The position numbers and the translations under genes were made by a program. A DNA stretch of 20,783 nucleotides, from NCBI GenBank assembly GCA_958420145.1, contig CATZIR010000001.1:1-20783 (forward strand), read 5' to 3'. Positions within the stretch are counted from its first letter, which is position 1; the number at the start of each line of letters is the position of its first letter. The stretch is from an uncultured Eubacteriales bacterium (GTDB lineage: Bacteria > Bacillota > Clostridia > Christensenellales > UBA1242). The notes beneath the pieces are model-generated. The model worked only from the letters and a program-made list of their open reading frames with translations, did no database searches and was not told the DNA's origin. Shown in pieces: positions 1 through 6,422 of this stretch.

Positions 1-764
1 CAAGCTACTGGCTTTATAGAAATGGTCCAAGTTTGAATTGGGTTATTGAGATTGCTAGAATCGAACACCCATTGATGAATTTCTACTCCACTTTGACTAA
101 TGATGTGGTCACTATTTGAGTGCAATTTTGTGTTTGGAATGCCGTAGTAAAAGTTGTACTGCACATCGTCTAGCGTAAACTTTTGTGTGCCTTCTGCTGA
201 GCCGTCAAAGTAGTCCGTAAAGGCTTTTACAATAGAGTTAGTGTAGTTGCCGTCTGCGTCTTTTTCGTCTATTCCAGAGTAAACCGTGTCGTTATAACTA
301 ATGTCTTTTATAAAGAACAAATTCTCTTCTATCTTTGAGTTGTCTTCGCCGTCGTCTCCACTAGAGCCACCAGAGATAAAGTCGCTATACTGACGATAAA
401 TGCTAATGCTTTCAAATGCGATGTAGCCATAAAAGTTTTGCTCGTCAACTCGCTCATATTTTGTTTCTATTCCACAACTAACTGGGTTTTTGCCATTTTC
501 AATACAAAATCTTGCGATGTTTTGTGAATTTTTGTTTACAGAGTTTCGAAAGATTGTTTCTATTCTACTAGAGATGTCGCTGTAGTCATAGCCTGCAAGA
601 GTTATTTTACTTTTGTCTAGACTAACTTGAAAGCCCTGTTGAACAACTCCGTTAGGCGTAACCACCACTGAATAGTGAACACTAGCACAGCCAGAGAAAA
701 CCAAACAAGATACCACAAGCAAGCAAATTATGCTAAAAATTTTCTTTACTTTTGATTTTTTCAT
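1..764 (-). CDS. Lipoprotein, C-terminus cut off by window edge
   Basis: Reading the minus strand from an ATG at 764 gives an open frame to the window edge, about 254 codons with no stop. The N-terminus is a lipoprotein signal: basic MKKSKVKK, a hydrophobic run, then the lipobox VFSGC, so the mature protein should be lipid-anchored on the outer face of the membrane. The body is polar, with an acidic, glycine-rich stretch (GGSSGDDGEDN), and shows no catalytic motif. The pattern after the cysteine and the late segment HQWVFDSSNLNNP loosely recall LppM-like lipoproteins, but this is only a resemblance. There is no Shine-Dalgarno site; a TATAAT box ends 7 bases before the ATG, so the mRNA is probably leaderless. 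It is divergent from rubrerythrin. Confidence 0.8.
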   Translation of the reverse strand, partial: MKKSKVKKIFSIICLLVVSCLVFSGCASVHYSVVVTPNGVVQQGFQVSLDKSKITLAGYDYSDISSRIETIFRNSVNKNSQNIARFCIENGKNPVSCGIETKYERVDEQNFYGYIAFESISIYRQYSDFISGGSSGDDGEDNSKIEENLFFIKDISYNDTVYSGIDEKDADGNYTNSIVKAFTDYFDGSAEGTQKFTLDDVQYNFYYGIPNTKLHSNSDHIISQSGVEIHQWVFDSSNLNNPIQTWTISIKPVA

Positions 765-771
765 ATACGCT

Positions 772-800
772 ATTATATTACATTTTGCAAATAATTAAAA
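772..800 (-). promoter_or_regulatory. Promoter of the partial lipoprotein gene, probably leaderless
   Basis: On the minus strand a perfect TATAAT (772-777) lies 17 bases from a weak -35, TTTTAA (795-800). Seven bases separate the -10 box from the ATG at 764, so transcription should start at or next to the start codon. Confidence 0.55.
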
Positions 801-860
801 CATTTTGTGATTAAAAAAAATAATATGGGAAAACATTTATTTGATACAAGGAGAGAATAT

Positions 861-1469
861 ATGAAAGTTGATTTTGAAAAGAGCAAGACAAAAATTAATC
901 TTGCAAGAAGTTTTAGTGCCGAGTGTATGGAAGGCGCTAAGTATCAATTTATGGCTAAGCAAGCCGAAACAGAGAATTTAGCATATCTAAAATCTATTCT
1001 AAAAACTCTAGCCAAACACGAAATGAGTCACGCAAAAGTTTTTTGGGACTATTTGCAAGACAATGCCAAAAAGGTGGAAAACAACATTGATATGACATAT
1101 GGCTACCCATTTGAATGTGGCGAACTTGTGGACAACTTTAAGTTCCACTCTAAAAACGAGCAAGAACTAAGCGACCACATCTACCCTGCATTTGCAAAAA
1201 TAGCAAAAGACGAAGGGTATGACGATATCGCCCACTCATTCAAGTTGATTGCAACCGTCGAAAACTGCCACAGCGCACTGCTTGACCAAATCTACACCAA
1301 GCTAAAAGGCAAAAAACTCTACAAGGCTCAAAAAAGCCAAAAATGGAAATGCAATCAATGTGGCTTTGAACACACAGCAAAACAAGCATGGGACACTTGC
1401 CCACTCTGCAAATACCCTCAAGGCTATGCTGAGATACCGTTACAAACTGATTATACTTTTTCAGCGTGA
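861..1469 (+). CDS. Rubrerythrin family protein
   Basis: A 202-residue protein with a ferritin-like diiron domain followed by a rubredoxin-like domain. The diiron ligands are visible as Glu21, two ExxH motifs (Glu54/His57 in KHEMSHAKVF and Glu134/His137 in VENCHSALL), and Glu100 or Glu102 between them. The C-terminal iron site is Cys164/Cys167 (CNQC) and Cys180/Cys183 (CPLC). Rubrerythrins reduce hydrogen peroxide in the cytoplasm of anaerobes, using electrons passed through the rubredoxin site. The start at 861 is chosen because AAGGAGAG precedes it; an upstream GTG at 807 is in frame but has no ribosome binding site. Hairpin copy A follows the stop within 10 bases and may act as a terminator. 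The gene stands alone. Confidence 0.93.
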   Translation: MKVDFEKSKTKINLARSFSAECMEGAKYQFMAKQAETENLAYLKSILKTLAKHEMSHAKVFWDYLQDNAKKVENNIDMTYGYPFECGELVDNFKFHSKNEQELSDHIYPAFAKIAKDEGYDDIAHSFKLIATVENCHSALLDQIYTKLKGKKLYKAQKSQKWKCNQCGFEHTAKQAWDTCPLCKYPQGYAEIPLQTDYTFSA

Positions 1470-1478
1470 AAAAGTTAC

Positions 1479-1580
1479 AAAAAGCGCTGGGGATTGCGAT
1501 TTCCCCAGACCCTATAAACGCTTTTTTTGAATGTTGGTTTTGGAAGAATATACGAAAGCATGCGAGAAAGTGAAAAAGCG
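1479..1580 (+). repeat. Hairpin repeat, copy A
   Basis: An outer stem AAAAAGCG (1479-1486) pairs with CGCTTTTT (1519-1526). Inside it a second stem CTGGGGA (1487-1493) pairs with TCCCCAG (1502-1508) around an 8-base loop. A 10-base strand, ACCCTATAAA (1509-1518), is unpaired on the 3' side. A tail follows with GAAAG-like words every 12-13 bases (1529, 1542, 1554, 1566). Copy B at 1803 has the same plan with a different inner stem. Because the outer stem ends in a T run, copy A may also end the rubrerythrin transcript. Strand of action is uncertain. Confidence 0.7.
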
Positions 1581-1616
1581 TAAAAAGAAAAGTTAGAAAT
1601 AACTTCTCTTTTTTTT
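1581..1616 (-). terminator. Intrinsic terminator after the candidate structured RNA
   Basis: The arms at 1586-1595 and 1600-1609 form a 10-bp stem with a 4-base loop. The one imperfect pair is G-U when read on the minus strand and A-C on the plus strand. T runs occur on both sides, but the pairing favours the minus direction. Confidence 0.6.
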
Positions 1617-1718
1617 GTGCAATAAATAACGCCAGCACGCAACCAAGTTGCTAATGGCTAAACTTTTGTTTTCCCACCAATTCCCCCTTTCATTTATGGG
1701 TTCGCTTAAAAATGTCAA

Positions 1719-1742
1719 TTAAGCAAGTTCTTTGCCTGTCAT
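1719..1742 (-). CDS. Possible 7-residue leader peptide MTGKELA
   Basis: On the minus strand GGAG (1753-1750) lies 7 bases before an ATG (1742). The frame encodes MTGKELA and stops with TAA at 1719. It sits in the first part of the candidate structured RNA and overlaps both alternative stems. The good ribosome binding site is the only support; seven codons can arise by chance. Confidence 0.2.
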   Translation of the reverse strand: MTGKELA

Positions 1743-1802
1743 TTTTGCACTCCGTTAATTCACTAGTAGGTATGCGAGAAAGCATTTTAAAAAAAATAGA
1801 AT

Positions 1803-1920
1803 AAAAAGCGCCGAAAGCCCCAGTGATTTTTTCGGACTCTTGAAACGCTTTTTTGAAAGCAGGTTTGGAAAGCCATTTGAAAGCAGAATATGAAAGACTT
1901 TATGAAAGTATAAGCGAAAA
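1803..1920 (+). repeat. Hairpin repeat, copy B
   Basis: The outer stem AAAAAGCG (1803-1810) with CGCTTTTT (1846-1853) is identical to copy A. The inner stem is different in sequence but kept as a stem: CCGAAA (1811-1816) with TTTCGG (1830-1835), around a 13-base loop. The unpaired strand ACTCTTGAAA (1836-1845) matches copy A in length and in most positions. The tail carries GAAAG at 1855, 1868, 1879, 1892 and 1904. A minus-strand open frame across it (1787-1969) is low-complexity and is not called as a gene. Confidence 0.7.
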
Positions 1921-2010
1921 AATAAAATAATGTTTTTAGATAGTTTTTATTTTTTATGTTGCTTTGCATATAAACATATTTTGAATTACAAATTTAGAGA
2001 TTATCAATAA

Positions 2011-2037
2011 AAAAGAAGTCAAAAATGACTTCTTTTT
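2011..2037. terminator. Bidirectional terminator after the 2078-2407 gene
   Basis: AAAAGAAGTCA (2011-2021) pairs with TGACTTCTTTT (2026-2036) around AAAA. T runs occur on both strands. It lies about 40 bases past the stop of the minus-strand gene. Confidence 0.8.
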
Positions 2038-2077
2038 CTTATTGTATTTTATAATTACCTTTTACAAAAACATCTAA

Positions 2078-2407
2078 TTAAAATTTACTTAATTCTTCCA
2101 TACACTCTCTAACTTTTTGGTTGCAGTTTTTTAGAATGTCTTCGTTTTTATACTTATAACCGATTTCAACTAGTTTGTCTGCAATAATTTTTGGAAAGAA
2201 TGGAGAAATGCAAACGATAGTGTTTTGATTGTCTACAACGACAATGTATGTATTGATAATTTTGTTGATTACTTGCAATTTTTCTGGGTCTGTTTCATTT
2301 TCCAAAATTGTATAGATAGCATCAACTGTTTTTACTGATTTTAGGTTTGTGTTTATTGCGTTTTTGCTAGTCAAAAAGAACTCGTTAGAAATATTTTGCT
2401 TACTCAT
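2078..2407 (-). CDS. Small protein of unknown function, 109 residues
   Basis: I do not recognise this protein. It starts MSKQNISNEFFLTSKN, has no signal peptide or membrane segment, and looks like a small soluble alpha/beta domain: a helical first half, a hydrophobic strand TYIVVVDNQNTIVCIS near residue 50, then a lysine- and glutamate-rich helical end. The longer frame to 2455 starts at a TTG that is part of the -35 box, so 2407 is the first plausible start. No good Shine-Dalgarno site precedes it; only about 12 bases of leader are predicted. It is a single-gene unit with a consensus promoter and its own terminator, so it should be well expressed. It lies downstream of gltX with a terminator between. 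Confidence 0.75.
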   Translation of the reverse strand: MSKQNISNEFFLTSKNAINTNLKSVKTVDAIYTILENETDPEKLQVINKIINTYIVVVDNQNTIVCISPFFPKIIADKLVEIGYKYKNEDILKNCNQKVRECMEELSKF

Positions 2408-2426
2408 ATTTTCACATCGTGGCACT

Positions 2427-2455
2427 ATTATAGTCCAGTGGAAACTCAATGTCAA
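2427..2455 (-). promoter_or_regulatory. Consensus promoter for the 109-residue protein
   Basis: Minus strand TTGACA (2450-2455), 17 bases, TATAAT (2427-2432): both boxes match the sigma-A consensus fully. The predicted transcription start is near 2420. An ATGTGA start-stop pair lies at 2417-2412, just ahead of the real ATG at 2407. Confidence 0.85.
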
Positions 2456-2493
2456 TACTCATTTTCGATATTTTATGAATTATTTGTAAAAAA

Positions 2494-2511
2494 AGAGAAC
2501 TAATGTTCTCT
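2494..2511 (-). terminator. Terminator of gltX
   Basis: AGAGAAC (2494-2500) pairs with GTTCTCT (2505-2511) around TAAT. On the minus strand a T run follows. It lies 8 bases past the gltX stop. Confidence 0.8.
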
Positions 2512-2519
2512 CTTTTCAA

Positions 2520-4187
2520 CTATTTTAACAATTCGCAGACTTTGTTTAGACGGTTTACAACCTCGTCTTTTCCTAGAAGGGAAACAATTTCAAATAGGTC
2601 TGGGGTGTTTGTTTTTGTTGTCAAAGCAATTCTAATTATGCTTGACACATCGCCATAGTGACCCTTGTATTCGGTTGAGTTTGCCTTGTATGCTTTCATA
2701 TCGTTAGCAAAGCCGTCGTTTTCCATTAGGTGTTTGATTTTATCAAACCAAACTTGTTTGTCTATTTCGTCGGTGTAAACTTCTGCATACTTTTTGCAAA
2801 CCAAGGCAATATCTTCTTTCGAGAATTTGTTAAAGTCAAAAGGATATTCGTTTATGCTTGCTGGATTAAACAAACTATTAAAGAAATAGAAGTAAGTAGA
2901 CTTGATGTCTATCCATTTTGCAATGTCTTTTCTTGGCTTTGGTGTTCCACGCTCAATAGAGAAAATTTTGATAGCGTAGTCTTTGCTACTTCTTAGAATT
3001 TGAGCAAACTCTTTGTCGTATCTATCTGCCCATTCAAGTGACAAATCGTATACTTTTTGGGCTGTGAATTTAGAAATTACATTTTTTGATACATCGTTTA
3101 GTTTTGGCAAGTCAAATAATGCACCACTCTTGCTCATTTTGTCTAGGCTTACAACAAAATCTTCGTTGCTTGCGTCTGGGTTTTGTTTTCTCCACTCTTC
3201 AAAATTAGAGTTTGCAACAGTTAGCAAATATTCTCTAACAGATTCAACTGGGTAGCCTTCTTCCATATAGTATTCGACATTTGCTTCTGGGTCTTTACGC
3301 TTAGAAATTTTACGCTTAGAATCGCCGTCCATTTTTTGAATAGGTGCAACATGAGCATACTTGATTGGTTCAAAACCACAAGCCTTGAATATTTGCAAAT
3401 GTTCGGCAATACTTGGAATGTATTCATCGCCACGAACAACCAAGTTTACTCTCATAAAATGGTCGTCGCAAACATGAGCAAAGTTGTATGGTGGCAAGAA
3501 GTCACGCTTTAGAATAACAACATCTTTGAAGTTATCGCTTAGTTTTAGTGTGCCACGAATAGCGTCTTCGACAATAATTTTGTTGTCGGCGTTGCTTTCG
3601 CATCTTAGCCTAATACAGAATTTTTTGCCTTGCTTTAGGTTTTCTTGGACTTCTTCAAGTGACAAGTCTCTGCAATGAGCATAAGCGCCGTAGTAACCAA
3701 TTAGCTCCTTGTTTGCCTCTTGAATCATCTTGTCTCTTGCTGATGTTTGTTCATCGCAAAAACATGGGTATGCCTTGCCGATAGAAACAAGATATTTAGC
3801 CATTGCCACATAGATTGGTTTTCTTAAACTTTGTTCGTAAGTGCCGTAGTCACCAAAATCTTTACCGTCTTCGGTTCTACCTTCGTCGAACTCAATTTTG
3901 TATCTTTTAAGGCCGTCAATAATTAGTCCAATAGCACCTGGAATTAATCTATTTTGGTCGGTATCTTCTATACGCAAAATGAATTTTCCACCTGTTTTCT
4001 TTGCAAAGTTGCTTGCAACAAGGCAAGTGAAAACACTACCAATATGCAAAAAGCCTGTTGGGCTTGGTGCAAAACGAGTTACTATTGCCCCTTTACTCAA
4101 ATTTCTTTCTGGATACATTTTTTCTAGGTCATCTTTGGTTAGAGTGACATCTGGAAACAACATATCTGCTAGTTTTTTATAGTCCAT
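2520..4187 (-). CDS. gltX: Glutamyl-tRNA synthetase, long clostridial form
   Basis: A 555-residue class I aminoacyl-tRNA synthetase that charges tRNA with glutamate in the cytoplasm. The HIGH-type motif is HIGS at 48-51, preceded by the family phrase RFAPSPTG. The KMSKS-type loop is KISKR at 293-297. The core RIEDTDQNR near 72-80 is also typical. It is longer than the roughly 470-490 residues of the Escherichia coli type and carries an N-terminal extension (DYKKLADMLFP) seen in a second clostridial GltX branch. Whether it also charges tRNA-Gln cannot be decided here, because no gatCAB or glnS gene is in view. AGGAG precedes the ATG at 4187. It has its own promoter and terminator, so it is a single-gene unit. 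Confidence 0.95.
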   Translation of the reverse strand: MDYKKLADMLFPDVTLTKDDLEKMYPERNLSKGAIVTRFAPSPTGFLHIGSVFTCLVASNFAKKTGGKFILRIEDTDQNRLIPGAIGLIIDGLKRYKIEFDEGRTEDGKDFGDYGTYEQSLRKPIYVAMAKYLVSIGKAYPCFCDEQTSARDKMIQEANKELIGYYGAYAHCRDLSLEEVQENLKQGKKFCIRLRCESNADNKIIVEDAIRGTLKLSDNFKDVVILKRDFLPPYNFAHVCDDHFMRVNLVVRGDEYIPSIAEHLQIFKACGFEPIKYAHVAPIQKMDGDSKRKISKRKDPEANVEYYMEEGYPVESVREYLLTVANSNFEEWRKQNPDASNEDFVVSLDKMSKSGALFDLPKLNDVSKNVISKFTAQKVYDLSLEWADRYDKEFAQILRSSKDYAIKIFSIERGTPKPRKDIAKWIDIKSTYFYFFNSLFNPASINEYPFDFNKFSKEDIALVCKKYAEVYTDEIDKQVWFDKIKHLMENDGFANDMKAYKANSTEYKGHYGDVSSIIRIALTTKTNTPDLFEIVSLLGKDEVVNRLNKVCELLK

Positions 4188-4216
4188 AAATTTCTCCTAA
4201 AAAATAATTACTCTAA

Positions 4217-4245
4217 ATTATATAACAAAAAGTTAACATAACCAA
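4217..4245 (-). promoter_or_regulatory. Promoter of gltX
   Basis: Minus strand TTGGTT (4240-4245), 17 bases, TATAAT (4217-4222). A leader of about 25 bases with AGGAG follows, so this gene is translated in the usual way. Confidence 0.7.
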
Positions 4246-4270
4246 ATATTTTAACAAAACTAAAAATAAA

Positions 4271-4292
4271 ACAAGATATCAAAGTATCTTGT
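4271..4292 (-). terminator. Terminator of the 4302-6234 operon
   Basis: ACAAGATA (4271-4278) pairs with TATCTTGT (4285-4292). On the minus strand a T-rich run follows. It lies 10 bases past the lipoprotein stop. Confidence 0.75.
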
Positions 4293-4301
4293 CTTATTAT
4301 G

Positions 4302-5324
4302 TTAACCATTAATGATTGATAGCAAGTCGTCTGCGTAGCCAATCAAAGTTTGCTCAAATGAAACGAAGTCTTGATAAACTAGGTTTTTGTAGTCAAAGTC
4401 TTTGTCGGAACTTGCTGGAACTTTGCCTTTTAAAATTTTTACTGCGTTTTGGTTTAGTTCTATTTTATTGTTCATTGATTTCTCAACCAATAGCAAGTAT
4501 TTGTATGTGTCTACCTTAGATGAACTATTACTAATTTTGATGTTTGCTATTTGGTCTAGTTTGCTTAGCAGTGTACTATTGATTGTTATTTGTGTTTCAC
4601 TATCAAACGCTATATATCTTTGATACAAATATTCTGTGAAGTATAACTTATATGCATCAACAATTCTATTAACATCTGCTTGCGATACAGAAGTTTTAAC
4701 TTCTTCGCTTTGGAAAAGATAGTTATCAAATATGCTTTGAGCATCTAGGTTTTGTTGCAAAACTGAACCAATTAAGTTTTTGTATTGAACTAGTAAGTTC
4801 TCTAGCGCACGAACTGCATTTGTAGCGTCGGCATTATCATCACGGTAGCAAGAACTTAGTTTTCTATATTTTTCACCAAAGTCCTTAATTTGACTAATTG
4901 TATAATCTGTGCTATTCCACAATGCTGTCCATTTTTTTTGTGGAACTTTATCTAAATACTCATTGAATGCAACCATGTAGTCGTTATTCATTAATTTTCC
5001 ATTAAAATAATTGGAAGAATATGAAAGCAATTTTGCATAAATTTCATCATTGCTTAGTTTGTTATATTTATTTCCTTTTTCGTTAACTTTTTTTGAAAGG
5101 TCGGCATTATCTGGACTAAATTCAAAGTAATAATTTCCGTTATTTAGTTTTACAAGTATTGCTGAACCTGTTTGGTCTTTTGTTGTAACATAAGAAGATA
5201 GTTCTGTATTGAATTTAGATTTGATGTCGCTATAAGTTGCTTTGTCTGCTTTTGTGCAACCTGCAAAGACTGTTGTAATACAAATAAGCAAAGTGATAAT
5301 TAATAAATTAAACTTATTTTTCAT
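4302..5324 (-). CDS. Lipoprotein of unknown function, 340 residues
   Basis: The N-terminus MKNKFNLLIITLL leads through a hydrophobic stretch to the lipobox VFAGC, so the protein is exported and lipid-anchored. The mature part is polar, rich in Asn, Lys, Ser and Tyr, and mostly helical by appearance, without any motif I can name. The start follows GGGGAGG, which lies in the last codons of the gene before it; only one base separates that stop from this ATG, so the two genes are probably translationally coupled. Both proteins act outside the membrane and may form one complex. A weak likeness between the two, in the segment LVQYKNLIGSV here and VAEYKKVIEYL there, hints at common descent but is not proof. 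Confidence 0.85.
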   Translation of the reverse strand: MKNKFNLLIITLLICITTVFAGCTKADKATYSDIKSKFNTELSSYVTTKDQTGSAILVKLNNGNYYFEFSPDNADLSKKVNEKGNKYNKLSNDEIYAKLLSYSSNYFNGKLMNNDYMVAFNEYLDKVPQKKWTALWNSTDYTISQIKDFGEKYRKLSSCYRDDNADATNAVRALENLLVQYKNLIGSVLQQNLDAQSIFDNYLFQSEEVKTSVSQADVNRIVDAYKLYFTEYLYQRYIAFDSETQITINSTLLSKLDQIANIKISNSSSKVDTYKYLLLVEKSMNNKIELNQNAVKILKGKVPASSDKDFDYKNLVYQDFVSFEQTLIGYADDLLSIING

Positions 5325-5325
5325 A

Positions 5326-6234
5326 CTAAGATTCCTCCCCTTCTACTGGTGTTTTTACACTCGAATCTATATTAAAGATTGTTTTTCCAATCTCTTCGTA
5401 ACTAGCCTTGTTTGGCAAGTTCTTAATAAACTCAGCCTTGTCGCTACTTTGAATGTAACCTAGTAGATTGTCCACATTGCTATACGCTACAACAAATTTT
5501 TGTTGTTCTTGTTTAGACAAAGAACTTAGTGTTTTTGCTTTTTCTAGTGGTTCATTTATTTTAGCAAAGTCAACTTTTTCGTTTGTTTGTAATCCTGCGT
5601 ATATAACTTGAACACTAATATCATTTTGAATAAAACTAATGTCTGTTTTGCTACCATCAAAGTAGTCTTTCAAAATCATTTTGTCCATATCATAGTTGAG
5701 AGTAGCCAAATATTCTATAACTTTTTTATATTCAGCAACCATTTCATTGAAAATTGTTTCAAAATCATCTTTGTTTGGGTTTGAAACCTTGTCTAAATAG
5801 TTATCTGTTAAATTAGTAATAGACTGTTTTAAACTATCTATTTGCTTTTCTAGTTTTTCGTAACTAGATACAGCGTTGTTTGTTAGGTCTTTTGTTTGCT
5901 TGGTGACCAAAGCAGATTTTTGATAAAAATAAGTAAACAAAGTTTGCTCATTGCTCAAAAGTTGTCTAAGATTATAGAACTCTCCATTTTCACTAGACGA
6001 TGTTTTAACATTATCTGGAATGAACGCTTGCTTGCTTTTGTCTTTCAAATAACTGTCAAATTTGTCAAGCCCCTTTTCTACATTTGACTTACTTATTGTT
6101 TCTATTGCATTTGCACTACTTAGTTTAGTGTAAACATACTTGCCGTTATCGGTATTGCCAACCAAGTATTTTATTCCAAAGACTATACCAATGATTATTG
6201 CAATAGTAATTACAAATCTTAAAAGTTTTTTCAT
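5326..6234 (-). CDS. Membrane-anchored extracytoplasmic protein of unknown function, 302 residues
   Basis: The protein starts MKKLLRFVITIAIIIG and has one N-terminal hydrophobic helix with no lipobox cysteine, so it is probably a signal anchor with the rest outside. The outer part has helical, possibly coiled-coil stretches (YEKLEKQIDSLKQSITNL near 130) and no catalytic motif I recognise. The ATG at 6234 is chosen because AAGGAG lies 6 bases before it; the longer frame to 6261 would overlap the -10 box. It is the first gene of an operon with the 340-residue lipoprotein. The function is unknown. Confidence 0.85.
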   Translation of the reverse strand: MKKLLRFVITIAIIIGIVFGIKYLVGNTDNGKYVYTKLSSANAIETISKSNVEKGLDKFDSYLKDKSKQAFIPDNVKTSSSENGEFYNLRQLLSNEQTLFTYFYQKSALVTKQTKDLTNNAVSSYEKLEKQIDSLKQSITNLTDNYLDKVSNPNKDDFETIFNEMVAEYKKVIEYLATLNYDMDKMILKDYFDGSKTDISFIQNDISVQVIYAGLQTNEKVDFAKINEPLEKAKTLSSLSKQEQQKFVVAYSNVDNLLGYIQSSDKAEFIKNLPNKASYEEIGKTIFNIDSSVKTPVEGEES

Positions 6235-6252
6235 AATTAACTCCTTAGATAT

Positions 6253-6281
6253 ATAATACACTTTATTGATTAGTTTGTCAA
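6253..6281 (-). promoter_or_regulatory. Promoter of the 4302-6234 operon
   Basis: Minus strand TTGACA (6276-6281), 17 bases, TATTAT (6253-6258). It sits just past a terminator, so the operon is insulated from the upstream unit. Confidence 0.8.
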
Positions 6282-6304
6282 TATTGATTTTAGGTTTTAT
6301 AAAA

Positions 6305-6367
6305 TAAAAAATGGCACTTCAAACGAAGTGCCTTATATGTAAAAACAAAATGGTAAAAATGTTTTAC
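6305..6367 (-). ncRNA. Candidate small RNA of about 60 nucleotides
   Basis: On the minus strand a promoter-like pair, TTGACA (6396-6401) and TAAAAT (6374-6379) with 16 bases between, predicts a transcript start near 6367. An intrinsic terminator at 6313-6332 ends it about 60 bases later. There is no reading frame of note in between. The leading part can fold as GTAAAA with TTTTAC. It may instead be a second promoter whose transcripts partly read into the next operon. Confidence 0.35.
6313..6332 (-). terminator. Terminator after the surface protein gene and the candidate small RNA
   Basis: GGCACTTC (6313-6320) pairs with GAAGTGCC (6325-6332) around a 4-base loop. On the minus strand it is followed by ATTTTTTATTTTAT. 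Confidence 0.85.
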
Positions 6368-6373
6368 GGGAGT

Positions 6374-6401
6374 ATTTTAACACAAAAATTATATTTGTCA
6401 A
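6374..6401 (-). promoter_or_regulatory. Promoter-like pair between the surface protein gene and its terminator
   Basis: A perfect TTGACA (6396-6401) is followed after 16 bases by TAAAAT (6374-6379). It lies within 25 bases of the stop of the surface protein gene and ahead of the terminator, where no protein gene needs it. Confidence 0.45.
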
Positions 6402-6422
6402 TACCCTAGTGCAAAAAATTTT

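Larger units (their letters stand above)
1581..1753 (-). ncRNA. Candidate structured RNA with its own terminator
   Basis: On the minus strand a closing stem GTGCAA (1750-1745) pairs with TTGCAC (1622-1617). Inside are a two-part hairpin, GCCA/TGGC (1631-1634 with 1655-1658) around GCAAC/GTTGC (1639-1643 with 1647-1651), and a 6-bp stem GCTTAA/TTAAGC (1704-1709 with 1719-1724). An alternative stem, AGGCAA (1737-1732) with TTGCTT (1726-1721), competes with the last one. An A-rich linker and an intrinsic terminator follow. The alternative stem and the terminator each contain a pair that is G-U on the minus strand but A-C on the plus strand, which favours minus-strand transcription. No clear promoter was found and no known family was recognised. 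Confidence 0.45.
1560..1782. repeat. 11-bp direct repeat flanking a 201-base segment
   Basis: ATGCGAGAAAG occurs exactly at 1560-1570 and again at 1772-1782. Between the copies lie 201 bases holding the candidate structured RNA and its terminator. The repeat could be the edge of a tandem duplication, part of the GAAAG tail of the hairpin repeats, or a target duplication from an insertion. No terminal inverted repeats are visible. Confidence 0.5.

Noticed and set aside
807..860. Upstream GTG start for rubrerythrin
   Set aside because: No ribosome binding site; AAGGAGAG lies directly before the ATG at 861, where family members begin.
1240..1638. Minus-strand open frame of 132 codons
   Set aside because: It overlaps the end of rubrerythrin on the other strand, runs through hairpin copy A and the terminator, and has low-complexity Phe/Leu content typical of A-rich repeat read backwards.
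1694..1712. Possible tRNA T-arm (GGGTTCGCTT)
   Set aside because: No acceptor or anticodon stems fit around it; the bases pair better in the other hairpins described.
1855..1908. CRISPR-like reading of the GAAAG words
   Set aside because: The repeated unit is only five bases with 11-13 base periods and there are no cas genes.
1787..1969. Minus-strand open frame of 60 codons over hairpin copy B
   Set aside because: Phe/Lys-rich low-complexity translation of a structured repeat; the frame relative to the repeat differs from that over copy A, so no peptide is conserved.
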